NCBI GenBank assembly: GCA_028554755.1
Contig: JAPTOF010000031.1
Coordinates: forward strand, 186,001 to 250,000
DNA: 64,000 bases
Direction of reading: 5' to 3'
DNA from: Cordia subcordata
Taxonomy: Eukaryota; Streptophyta; Magnoliopsida; Boraginales; Cordiaceae
The notes below the pieces were generated by a model, which did no database searches, was not told the origin of the DNA, and saw only the letters and a program-made list of their open reading frames with translations. Within the stretch, counting starts at the first letter, position 1. Every line of letters starts with the position of its first letter. The translations under genes and the position numbers were made by a program. Positions 1 through 9,980 of the stretch are shown here, piece by piece.

Positions 1-179
1 GCCGGCGGGTGTGTCTTCACGGGCCACGGAGCGCCCCGCGCTGTGCCGGCCATGTAGAGACCTACCGGCATGCATGGCAGTGGGGTGGGTAGCGATCCGA
101 GTAGCACAAACAAGGCTTCTCGAGGGAGAGGGACGCGGTCTCGGCGTAGGCTTCAATGGGCCTGCTGTGAGAGCTTGAC

Positions 180-298
180 GGATGCGATCATACCAGCACT
201 GATGCACTGAATCCCATCTGAACTCTGAAGCTAAGCGTGCTTGGGCGAGAATAGTACTAGAATGGGTTACTCCCTGGAAAGTCCTCGTGTTGCACACC
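180..298 (+). rRNA. 5S ribosomal RNA, complete unit
   Basis: Matches the plant 5S rRNA pattern along its full ~119 nt. It opens with GGATGCGATCATACCAGCAC, carries the internal control region around GTTAAGCGTGCTTGGGCGAG (here with CTAAGC), then TAGTACTAGAATGGGTTACT, and ends GTCCTCGTGTTGCAC. Transcribed by RNA polymerase III from its internal A box, intermediate element and C box; the product enters the large ribosomal subunit. A pyrimidine/T-rich stretch directly follows, as expected for pol III termination. Several differences from the usual plant sequence (GAATGGGTTAC for GGATGGGTGAC, and ATCTGAACTCTGAAG) fall in the internal promoter and base-paired arms, so this unit may be a degenerate, poorly expressed member of the array. 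Confidence 0.85.
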
Positions 299-321
299 TT
301 TTCTTTTCCTTTCCTTTTTTA
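299..321 (+). terminator. pol III T-rich terminator after 5S unit 1
   Basis: Runs of T (TTTTCTTTTCC, then TTTTTTA) begin within a few bases of the 5S 3' end. This is the usual arrangement for RNA polymerase III termination in plant 5S spacers. Confidence 0.6.
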
Positions 322-719
322 TTTCCCTTCCCTCCCGTTGTCGGCCCGCACGATTCCCCGTCTACCTAATTGGTGGGGTTAGCTTGGTAGTTCGGCCCCA
401 GCCCTCGAAAGCCGTAACTTTTGATCTATAAGTCGAGAAACTGCACATAGCATGTGCACGGAAAGCTCGCGATGTGCTCTTCAGTGGTGGCAGTTTGGCT
501 TGCCACTCTGAAAAAGCCCGTTTTCGCTCCGTTTGGGCCACTTTTTCCTTGAGCAAGATCGTTCTTGGGCCGGCGGGCACGCCATCATAGGCCACGGAGG
601 GCGCTGCGCAGGGCCGTGGTAGGGTGGGCGGCGATCCAAGTAGCGCGGACATGGCTTTTCACGGGGGAGGGACACGATCTCGGCATAGGCTTCAATGGGG
701 CTGGCTACGAGAGCATGAC

Positions 720-820
720 GGGTACGATCATACCAACACTAATGCAACGGATCCCATCAAAACTCCGAAGTTAAGCGTGCTTGGGCGACAGTAGTACTAG
801 GATGGGCGACTCCTTGAGAA
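720..820 (+). pseudogene. 5S ribosomal RNA, 3'-truncated copy
   Basis: Begins GGGTACGATCATACCAACAC exactly 540 bp after the first unit and follows the 5S sequence through GTTAAGCGTGCTTGGGCGA and AGTAGTACTAGGATGGGCGAC. After CTCCTTGAGAAG it diverges and the last ~20 nt (TCCTCGTGTTGCACC in unit 1) are missing, as is the T-rich terminator. The array therefore ends inside this gene, at a junction with unrelated DNA. Without its 3' strand it cannot form the terminal helix of 5S rRNA, so it is probably non-functional. Confidence 0.8.
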
Positions 821-1065
821 GAGGTGACCTAAAGGTAGCAATAAAAAGTTGCAGCAAGTTCCAAGCTGTTTCCCCTTACTTCATGAACTTGACAAGAGAA
901 CATGTAATGGCCGAAAGATTAGATGAGAATAAGTGGATTATTGAGAATAACAGATGCACGTCGTCTATTTCTGGCAAGGAGAGTGGTGAATTCCAGGCCA
1001 ATTTGGTTGACCCTGCAGCTAAGTCTTTGCTGCGTGTTTGTCAGAATTTGGTAGATTAAAGCAAA
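821..1065. other. unclassified sequence abutting truncated 5S
   Basis: No recognised gene. An open frame starts inside the 5S copy and reads to 1059, but its first residues come from rRNA sequence, so the frame is probably accidental or a 3' gene fragment captured at the junction. The last ~55 residues have ordinary composition and resemble no family I know. Confidence 0.2.
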
Positions 1066-1395
1066 GGTTACTAGTGTTTTATTTGTTGAACTCTTTCAAA
1101 TTAGTATTTATTTATAGGAATTGGGTGATTAGCCGCTGATTGAATTCATATCATCAGTTTACAAACTGATTGCCTCTTGACATTTTGCTTAAACTGGTAT
1201 TTATCTTGTAATATGGTTACTAGTGTTTATTTATTGAAAGTTTGGGTGATTAGAAGCTGATTGAATTCACATCACCATTTTACAAACTAATGCCCTGCAA
1301 TCTGCATATGGCTATTAGTCTTTATATATTGAAATCGGGTGGACTAGATTGAATTCAGGATCATCAGTTTACAAAATTGATGGCCTGACATGTTG
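1066..1395 (+). repeat. three diverged tandem copies
   Basis: Units begin GGTTACTAGTG (1066), GGTTACTAGTG (1215) and GGCTATTAGTC (1310). Each continues through TTGGGTGATTAG-like sequence, GATTGAATTCA, CATCA and TTTACAAA. Unit lengths are about 149, 95 and 86 bp because of indels. No coding content. Confidence 0.6.
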
Positions 1396-1734
1396 CTAAT
1401 GAGAAAATGGTTAATATTGATTTGTATCCAGAAAGTATAACTCAAATAACAAGAAAAATAACTCTAACCCAGCAATCGAAACATAAATACATATTCCTTT
1501 TTATTTATGTGAATTGTATCATTGGGACTTACCTTGTTTATTCAATTGTTAACTTAAATAGTACTAACACTAGCATTATATTGATCTAGAAAATGGGTTA
1601 AAGCTCAATTTCCATTAACTCATGTACAATTTTCTTAAAACTTAATTACCTTAATAAATATAATTTTCATTAAGCAATACATCTTCCATTTACTACCATT
1701 TGCGTATGCTATCAGAGCTTTTCTTGAGTGTGTG

Positions 1735-2310
1735 TGTGTATATATATAAGTTCACCTTAAGTACGCACTTTTTTTAAATTAATAAATTTTTGCTAATACA
1801 TACTAATAAAGATTTCCTTGAGCGTAAATCTTTTCGAGCTAACGAAGATTTTATTAATATTTTCTGACTCATCAACGTATATATTATATATGCTGATAAA
1901 GCTTTCCTTACGTTTGCATTTCCAAACTAATAAAAGTTTCCTAGTATATACTAAATTAAGAAACTTTTCCTTGACTATACTTCTTTCGGGACTAAAAAAA
2001 ATTTTCTTAAGATTTTCCGACTTATTTCTATATATGTACTATATATATTAATAAATTAAAACTTTCCTTCACTGTGCATCATATACTATATATATTAATA
2101 AATTAAAACTTCCCTTCACTGTGCATCTTTTTTTGAACTAATACAACGTTCCTAATGTATACCAATTAAAACTTAAAGCATACACATAATTTCAAACTAA
2201 TGAAGATTTTCTTAATATTTTTTGAGTTACTTGTGTACATACTATTTACACCAATTAAGCTTTCCTTAATTAAATTTCTTTTTGTTTTTTTAAGCACCAA
2301 TGAGGATTTA
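1735..2310 (+). repeat. degenerate AT-rich repeat region with 47-bp direct duplication
   Basis: Variants of the phrase CTTTCCTTNACTGTGCATC recur at about 1811, 1901, 1963, 2061, 2108 and 2259, separated by AAACTAATAAA-type AT-rich sequence. The clearest pair is a 47-bp tandem duplication, 2037-2083 and 2084-2127, both running from TACTATATATATTAATAAA to CACTGTGCATC. A (TG)n(TA)n microsatellite lies just upstream. The area 1396-1734 holds nothing I can identify. Confidence 0.5.
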
Positions 2311-2452
2311 TTAACGACTACAACTTTTCCTACCATACTCGGCTGTTGTCAACTCGTAACCATTGCAGCTGGGCAGCTTATCAACTGAGTATTATAATCG
2401 TTCCTTCGATCGTCTCCTTGGTAATAATTGGGGGCCTTCTTCTATATATTCA

Positions 2453-5400
2453 ATGTCGTGGTCGTTTGATGTGGTGCTTGATGACTACGGATGTAGTAGT
2501 TTCAATTTGGAAAAAGCAGTATGCAATTATGGGTTGTTTATGATGGCACCAAATCTTTGGCTGCCTTCGCGCAAGTGTCTCGTACGTCCCTTGCGACTTG
2601 CTGATTGCTCAACCTCCGTCACCGTCTCCATTACACATCCCAAAGACTCCTCTAATTCATGTCTACATGTTGAGCTTCTTCACGGTATTGACAACCATCA
2701 CATGAAGAGTATTTCTACATTGGACAAGCAAGCTATTTTGGCTCAAGTGACACGAATGCTACGGCTATCTCCTAAAGATGAGAAGGATATCCAAGAATTT
2801 CATAAACTTCATCCACAAGCACGGGAGAGAGGCTTCGGACGACTATTTCGTTCACCAACAATTTTTGAAGATGTTGTCAAATGTATCCTTCTCTCTAATT
2901 GTCGGTGAGTCTATTAACTGATCAATTATGTATTTATGTAAATGTATATATATAATCAATGAATTTCCACGCAAGTACACCTCAATTGTGACAGAATGAA
3001 TCTGCTAAGACATAGTCAGTCCTAACAAGCTACGTTAGAAATATATCCTCCTTGTAGAATGTTGAGGAGGTTCACATGCAAGTATGTTAATGGTTCTGAT
3101 GCACAATGATGAGATGAGAGGAAAGCCCAATCCAGCGTTTGCTGTTAGTTCATCTTTAGAAGCTTGTATTCATCTTTAGAAGCTTGTGTTTCTAAGGCTT
3201 AAAAGAAGTTTTGATGTCATAAAATATCCTAACAATTACTGATAAAGTCAAAATTATTTTTTTCACATTGTGACATCCCACGTCAATTTGTGGGATGGCT
3301 TATAACTTGTTTATAAGTGGATAGTGTAGGTATAACTAATAACTTAGATTAATCATTTTAGACCAGTTGATTAGAGACTCAACTAAATATTAATTATGTC
3401 TATAACACCAGTCACGCTCGCGGGCCTGGGTCTGGGTGCTTAACAAAATTGTACTCATAGCCAGTTACCAGCCGACTGTGGAAGCTAAGTGTTATACGGG
3501 GCAAAGTGCTACACCAAGTATGCAGTGGGAGCCGCACCTCTTGAGCTCGTAGAAGCCACCTCTAGAGTCCTGCAACACTTGGTCTTACGTGAGATTGTGT
3601 CCCCCTAACGAGAACATCGAAGGAGCCACCTCTAGAGTCCTGCAACACTTGGTCTTATGTGTGATTGTGTGCCCCTAACGAGAATATCGGGTCCTCAACG
3701 AGGGATGAATGTGACATCCCACATCGGTTTGTGGGATGACTTATGACTTATTTATAAGTAGATGGTGTGGGATAATTAATAACTTAGGTTAACTATTTTG
3801 GGCTAGTTGATTAGAAGCCCAAATAGTTATTAGTTATGCCTATAACACTAGTCTTGTTCGTAGAAGCGACCTCTAGAGTCCTGCAACACTTGGTCTTACG
3901 TGAGATTGTGTCCCCCTAACGAGAACATCGAAGGAGCCACCTCTAGAGTCCTGCAACACTTGGTCTTATGTGTGATTGTGTGCCCTTAACGAGAACATCG
4001 GGTCCTCAACGAGGGATGAATGTGACATCCCACATCGGTTTGTGGGATGACTTATGACTTATTTATAAGTAGATGGTGTGGGATAATTAATAACTTAGGT
4101 TAACTATTTTGGGCTAGTTGATTAGAAGCCCAAATAGTTATTAGTTATGCCTATAACACTAGTCTTGTTCGTAGAAGCGACCTCTAGAGTCCTGCAACAC
4201 TTGGTCTTGTGTGTGATTGTGTCCCCCTAACAACAACATTAAAGGAGTCACCTCTAGAGTCCTGCAACACTTGGTCTTGTGTGTGATTGTGTGCCCCTAA
4301 CGAGAACATCGGGTCCTTAACGAGGGATGAATGTAACATCCCACATCGGTTTGTGGGATGACTTATGACTTATTTATAAGTAGATGGTGTGGGATAATTA
4401 ATAACTTAGGTTAACTATTTTGCGCTAGTTGATTAGAAGTCCAAATAGTTATTAGTTATGCCTATAACACTAGCTTGCTCATAGAAGCCACCTCTAGAGT
4501 CCTGCACCACTTGGTCTTGTGTGTGATTGTGTGCCCCTAACGAGAATATCGGGTCCTCAACGAGGGATAAATGTGACATCCCACATTGGTTTGTGGGATA
4601 ATTTATGACTTGTTTATAAATAAATGATGTGAGATAACTAATAACTTAGGTTAATCATTTTGGGTTAGTTGATTAGAAGCCCAAATAGTTATTAGTTATA
4701 CCTAAAACACTAGTCTCACTCGCAAGCTTGAGTCTAGAGGCATGACACACATGATATGTGGTGTGGGTATAACTAATAACTTGAGTTAATTATTTTGAGC
4801 TAGTTGAGATATTTGGTGTTGGTATAACTAATAACTTGAGTCAACCATTTTGAGCTAGTTGATTAGAGGCTCAAGTAATTATTAATTATGCCTATAACAC
4901 CAGTCTCGCTTGTAGGCCTGAGTCCGGGGGCGTGACACATATGATATATATAAAATCATTGTTGTAGCTAGAATGGATATTGCTATTTTGGATTAATTAT
5001 TTGAATTTAATTGATTGCTATGATGGCTAAACATATTTTATATTAAGAGATTGCCTGCTACTTTTAATGTGCTTTTCAGCAATTTTAAGCTTTTGGTTAA
5101 AGTTTCCCAACATCTCACAATGATCCCAGTATACAACTTCAATGGTGAGAGAACATTAATTCGCTTTAGACTTTAGTTAATCAAAGTCTGATGGCACTGA
5201 TATCCCCATTTAGTACTAAGGTTCTGCTTATTTGCAAGAAAATAATAACTTGTTGATGAGAATTGCTTTTGTGTGTTTGAATCTTATATATTAATAAATA
5301 TTTTTGTATTTATTACTTACATCTAGAAAATATTTTTAGTAAGAAATTTTTATAAAGAAATACACTTTTTATTAGAAATATATTATTTAAATTTAAAAAT

Positions 5401-6847
5401 AAAATTTTAAATTTAAAAATTTAAAAATAGAAAAAATTGGAAAATTAAAAACCTAAACAATCAAAAACTTTAAAATCTTAAAATATTTTTTTTAGTTCAA
5501 ATATCAGTTTATTAGTTTCTAATTTTTTATTTTTTTATTTTTTAAAATGTTAAATTTTTGACAAATTCTAATTTGTAATTTCTTAATTTTTTAATTTTTT
5601 AACTTTTAATTTTAAAATTTAAAATATAATTTTTTGAATTTTTCATGTTGAACTTTTTATTTTTTTTATTTTTATTTTTTTAACTTTTTATCCTAAAATC
5701 AATTGATGTTATTCATTTTTTTATTGTTAAACTAGTAGAGAAAAAGACATCGACGACAGAAACCTTGATAACAATTAAACATTACCAAAAGGAAATATGA
5801 ATCTGAAACTTTTTTCCTATAAGTTAATGATTTTAGATTTTTTTTTGTTTTGTTGTATTAAACATAAAAGTTGATTTTTCTACAGGTGGCAAAGGTCGCT
5901 GGAGATGGCTCAATCTCTTTGCAAGCTTCAATTCATGTTATCCAATGGTATGATTTTTTATTGCAACTCAAATACTGAAAAGAGAGATGTGAAGAGAAAG
6001 CGAAGTATGACCAATGATACAGAGATTATCTTGAATGCATCTCGTAAGGAAAAGGACAACGAGATTCAATGCCTAGGAAACTTTCCAACTACAAGAGAAC
6101 TAGTTAATCTTAGTGTAGACAAGTTGAATGAACACTGTAACTTAGGATACAGAGCGGAAATTATTATAAATCTTGCTAAAAGAATTCAAAGTGGAAAGCT
6201 AAATTTGGAGAGTATGGAAATGATGACATCATCTGAAGAAATGTTTCCCAAGCTGATCAAAGTTAAAGGAATTGGTCCCTTTGTTGGTGCAAGTATTATG
6301 ATGTGCATTGGGTTCTACGAAAGAGTTCCCATAGATAGTGAAACCAAGAGACATCTAAAAGAGGTTTGAATTAACACTTATTGTTATATATAACATAATA
6401 ATATGCTACATATGCACTTTAATTCGATTAATCCTAATTTTTAATTAATTCTCAGGTTCACGGAATGTGTGCCCAGCCTCCAAAAAAGAAAACAAACAAT
6501 GCCAAGAGACAAAAGTGTTCCACCAAAAGAAAACAAGCTGCCCAATATTCCACTGACGTTTTTATGCGCAAGTTATACGGGAAATATGCACCTTTCCAAT
6601 GCCTAGCGTTCTGGTAATTAAGTAAATAGGCATATGTTTTCTTTACCTGGTTTTGTTTTTCCTTACATCTGAGGCTTCGGTTAGTCTTAACTCATCCATG
6701 AATCTGTTTGGTTAATTATTATCTTTCTTTTTTGTTTTTTAAAGGATGGAACTCGTCGACTACTATGAAAACAAAGTGGGGGTGAAGTTGAGCGAGTTGG
6801 ATCATTCACAGTATCTTTCTGTGACGGGTAGTGTTCACAAGGAATAA
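2453..6847 (+). CDS. HhH-GPD superfamily DNA glycosylase, four exons
   Basis: Base-excision DNA glycosylase of the helix-hairpin-helix GPD superfamily. Proposed exons are 2453-2904, 5886-6363, 6456-6613 and 6745-6847, all GT-AG with phases that match, giving 396 codons plus stop. ATG 2453 precedes the conserved N-terminal start FNLEKAVCNYGLFMMAPNLW; an in-frame ATG at 2363 would add 30 residues, and an upstream exon cannot be excluded. The HhH hairpin is VKGIGPFVGA (GIG about residues 279-281). The GPD loop follows as VPIDSE, with the likely catalytic Asp at about residue 301 (codon 6334-6336). Where OGG1-type bifunctional enzymes have a Schiff-base lysine (GxGxxK), this protein has Phe, so I infer monofunctional base removal without lyase activity. 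A Lys/Arg-rich stretch (PPKKKTNNAKRQK) in exon 3 could be a nuclear localisation signal. The C-terminus (YGKYAPFQCLAFW..LVDYYE) is typical of the plant proteins. The substrate cannot be told from sequence. Confidence 0.82.
3269..4938 (+). repeat. intronic tandem array of LTR-like, hairpin-rich units
   Basis: Lies inside intron 1 of the glycosylase gene. Unit starts (TGTGACATCCCAC or TGTAACATCCCAC) fall at 3269, 3710, 4021, 4332 and 4572; the central spacings are 311, 311 and 240 bp. Each unit has a hairpin CATCCCACA-TCGGTT-TGTGGGATG. A second hairpin pairs AACTATTTTGGGCT with AGCCCAAATAGTT. There is also a TATAAGTAGA stretch and one or two copies of an ~80-bp subrepeat starting CACCTCTAGAGTCCTGCA. 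The last unit ends GGGGGCGTGACACA near 4938, so the ends have TG...CA LTR character. I read it as tandem multimers of a short non-coding LTR/TRIM-type element; no internal coding region or primer binding site is visible. Confidence 0.65.
4939..5885 (+). other. AT-rich remainder of glycosylase intron 1
   Basis: Extremely AT-rich, with simple A/T runs around 5330-5720 and a pyrimidine tract leading to the acceptor TTTCTACAG at 5885. No gene or recognisable element. Confidence 0.5.
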
Positions 6848-8372
6848 ATATAGGAGATTCTTTATTTAATTTGCCAGACCGGCAACAGCAGCCAGGGGTG
6901 AAGGCAGGGGGGCTGAGGGGAACCGAGCCACCCCAAGTCTCCATATATTTTTTAGTTTATGTTTTTGTTTTTTAAAAATATACATATGAATCTTTCTAAA
7001 TAATTGAGAAAATTTTTAATTTAGGGATATAATGACATTGACTCAACTTTTATCTTCAAATTTTTTGTTTAATTATTTGAGCAAGGACAAAACAAAATGA
7101 ATTAGAAGTAGGCTTATGTTGTTAATATCATTATTTTCAACTAATACCAATCTATTATAGTATATACTTTGTAAAATTATATACATATGCATAAAGGTAC
7201 TTAATGGTCGTAATCATTATGACTTAAAAAACTTATTTAGAACAACAATTTAATCTAGAAAATTGACAAATATTTGGAAACAATAGCTTATTTTTTGTTC
7301 GTAGATTGACATAGTCTATGCACCGGGGTATAGATATTTTTATTGAATGATAGTTAGCCGCTCATAGTTTTTCTTACCATAGTTATTTTTATTTTTCATG
7401 TCTAAACGACAATTATAGAACAAGTTCTTCTTCATCAAAATTATCAAACGACAATTTAATGTATAAGTTTGTAGCTATAATTTTTTGTGTAAGTATATTC
7501 ATTTTTGTAAATTTTTAAGAATGTAAATATGTCATTAGAAAATACGATTCTAGTTATTTAAAACTTTTTTTTTAAAAGTAAAGATTGAAACTCTAATACA
7601 ATCTCAAAAGGAGCTCTTGATAAATTTTTAACAAATAATAAAATAAATAAATTTTTAAGTAAGATTTATAAAAAAAAAGGGGGGCTCTTGATCAATGATT
7701 GGCTATCATGTCAATTGAGAAAGATATGTTAGAAAATTTTAATTACAAAAATTTAATAGTAATTCTGCATTTCAAAAAGCTAGAGAAGTAAATTTCAAAT
7801 AAAATATATAAGACGTCTCTTATTGTATTTCCCCTTTAGGCCTCCAAATCCATCCGGCCATCCCTGCTGAAGCATAATTACAAACATGTAGTTAGCATAC
7901 GAAGCTTTGTTGCTTAAACTAATATATGCTTTATTTAACATGTGAACTCTAAAAAATTAACAAAACTAAACAAATAATAATAGAAAAATAAAACAAAAAT
8001 GAAGAACTACAATTCTTCAAGACACTATAAGAATAAAGCAACGTAATGTATAATGTTTGTGAGCTTATTATGCACCACCACGATCTCTTGACACTGAAAT
8101 TAAACCCGAACCTTCAATTGATCATAGGGATAAAGGCCCGCTGTCGCGCTGTTGGGATAGGTGTAGGGGTTAAGAGGGGTGGAAAGATGATTATGTTATT
8201 ATATATAGAGAGAGAAAGAGAAAAAGAGAACTAAAAAGTATCATTTCGTGGTTCACAATATATTATATCACTTTTATAAATACCAATCTAAACTATAAAA
8301 AGTTAAAAAAATAAAACATACCTTAATTTTAAAAATTAAAAAAATATAATTTAAAGATCTATAAAACTTGTG
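6848..8372. other. intergenic; possible ~1-kb non-autonomous element 6886-7869
   Basis: No gene. G-rich sequence at 6886-6935 (CAGCAGCCAGGGGTGAAGG, then GAACCGAGCCACCCCAAG) and the opposite-strand end at 7833-7869 (CCTCCAAATCCATCCGG...CTGCTG) resemble the two ends of a family of plant non-autonomous elements with GGCGGATCCAGG-like termini. Here only CAGCAG/CTGCTG is inverted at the ends, and no target duplication is visible. The interior is AT-rich and non-coding. 7880-8372 shows only AT-rich DNA and a GAGA-type microsatellite near 8208-8232. Confidence 0.25.
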
Positions 8373-9504
8373 TGGCATGCAAAACCGTCAAGATTACGTA
8401 TGCAAGTTGAAAAAAGCACTCTATGGATTAAGGCAAGCACCAAAAGCATGGTACAGAAAGATCACCAAATTTTTAATTAGTTGCAATTATTCAATCGCTC
8501 CTTCAGATTTTAGCCTCTTTGTGAAAGCTTAAGGAGGTAAGCTGACAATCGTACTCATATAAGTGGATGATTTGATCATCTCTGGAGAGGGCAATGATGA
8601 GATTCGACAAACGAAGGAGAAGTTTTCGATTTGCTTTCAAATGAAAGAGCTCAGGGAGCTGAAGCACTTTCTTCAACTCGAGGTAGATCATGCCAAACAA
8701 GGTATCTTCTTGTGTCAAGACAAATATGCTATGAAGTTGTTGGTGGAGTTCAGGATGCTTGACTACAAACACTTCTCCACACCTATAGAAGTTCATGCCA
8801 AGGTTTGTGCTCACAAGGCAAGGGCTTGAAGGATCCAACGGTGTATTAACAAATGGTAGGAAGTCTTATCTACTTAACACTTAAAAGCCCAGACATTTCA
8901 TTTGCAGTTGGAGTGGTTAGTCGGTATATGCAAAATCTGCAAAGGCCTCGTCCAAATCCAGTTCGCCAGATTCTAAGATATGTTAAAGGACAACTGGTCA
9001 TAGTTTTTTATATAAAAGAAGAGAACCATGTGAGCTCGTTGGATTTTCAAACGAACACTATGCTGGAGATCATGACACACAATGGTCAACCACAAGACTA
9101 TGGTGTAGTAAGCAGCGACCTACAGTTTCTCTATCAACTACTAAAGCTAAATATAGAGCTGTAGCAATTGTGAGTCAAGAGAGTATGTGGTTGGTTCAAC
9201 TTATGAAAGATTTGCATCAAGAAACTAAATCAGCAATTCGGTTATACTGCGATAACCATTGCCGATATGTTTAGCAAAGAATCCAGTATTTCTTGCAAGG
9301 AACAAGTATGTGGAGATACGTTGTCATTTACTCAAAAAAGTACTACAAAAAGATATTAAAGTGATATATGTCATAACAAATGATCAAGTTGCAAATATTT
9401 TGACCAAAGGACTTGCACCCAATAAGTTCGAAGAGTTCAAGAAAAGACTCGACATAATTACAAGACAGATTTTGAAAAGAGTTGGTGTTAAGGGGAAGTC
9501 GTAA
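8373..9504 (+). pseudogene. Ty1/copia RT-RNase H remnant (5'-truncated)
   Basis: Decayed 3' half of a copia Pol. In order: a reverse-transcriptase piece VCKLKKALYGLRQAPKAWYR (about 8397-8458), the catalytic region ([10 protein letters not shown], with a stop just before the VDD where Tyr is expected), the connection domain with GSLIYLTLKSPDISFAVGVV (from about 8855), and the RNase H part ([19 protein letters not shown]; then VANILTKGLAPNKFEEF near 9387-9440). Stops and frame changes occur throughout. GAG, protease and integrase are absent, so this is a 5'-truncated copy. Confidence 0.75.
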
Positions 9505-9980
9505 AATCAACACCAACTCTCTAAGATAAAAATAAAATCAACAAATCTTCTGGAATTAATTAACATGGGCAATGGCGGCAGTGGTGAATCAAACTACGCA
9601 TTGATTTCTTCTCCTAGGCGGATTGTTTTGAAGCTTCTAGAACACAGAAATCAGGCAGCAAGATTTTTCTAGAGAATTGCGCAGCTTAGGCGGCATTTCT
9701 AGAAGCAATTTAAGTTTGAATTTTAATCTTTCTAGAGCGTGGATGACGTAGTGCTTAACGCACCATGAATCATCACCGCGTGGTGAAAACAACACCACTT
9801 TATGCTGCTATAAAAAGGATGAAGATGAGTCATTGCAAATCAGAAAGAGTTGTGAAGTTAAGAAGCAATCAAAGTGTGTCGTGTGTCTTGAGAGCTGTGG
9901 TGTCGTGTCTTGACTGAAAGATTTACTGAGTTTAAAAAGCTTGAGTAAATAGTCTTTTGTAAAAGATTTAGCGAATAATG
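9505..9980 (+). repeat. probable 3' LTR of the truncated copia element
   Basis: Follows the end of RNase H and a purine tract TTAAGGGGAAG. It contains a TATA-like CTATAAAAAGG at about 9812, with downstream sequence such as CTTGAGAGCTGTGGTGTC that looks like a transcribed R region. It is interrupted near 9980. A related phrase GAGTTTAAAAAGCTTG recurs at 12449 after the nested insertions, followed by GTATTCTTTTGCTGTGTG. The LTR's far end and any target duplication cannot be fixed. Confidence 0.4.

Larger units (their letters stand above)
1..719 (+). repeat. 5S rDNA tandem unit with intergenic spacer
   Basis: The sequence upstream of the two 5S genes is repeated. GCCGGCGGG...GGCCACGGAG, GTGGGTAGCGATCC and GGCTTCAATGGG occur in 1-179 and again, with substitutions, in 571-719. 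The first copy has a small extra segment. The region between (322-570) is unique spacer with GC-rich and pyrimidine-rich parts. This is the edge of a tandem 5S rDNA array that continues upstream of the window. Confidence 0.75.

Noticed and set aside
781..1059. 92-codon open frame after the truncated 5S
   Set aside because: Its start lies within rRNA sequence and no family is recognisable; reported only as unclassified sequence.
3269..4938. CRISPR-like regular repeats
   Set aside because: Plant intron, units of ~311 bp with LTR-like ends and no short identical repeats separated by unique spacers.
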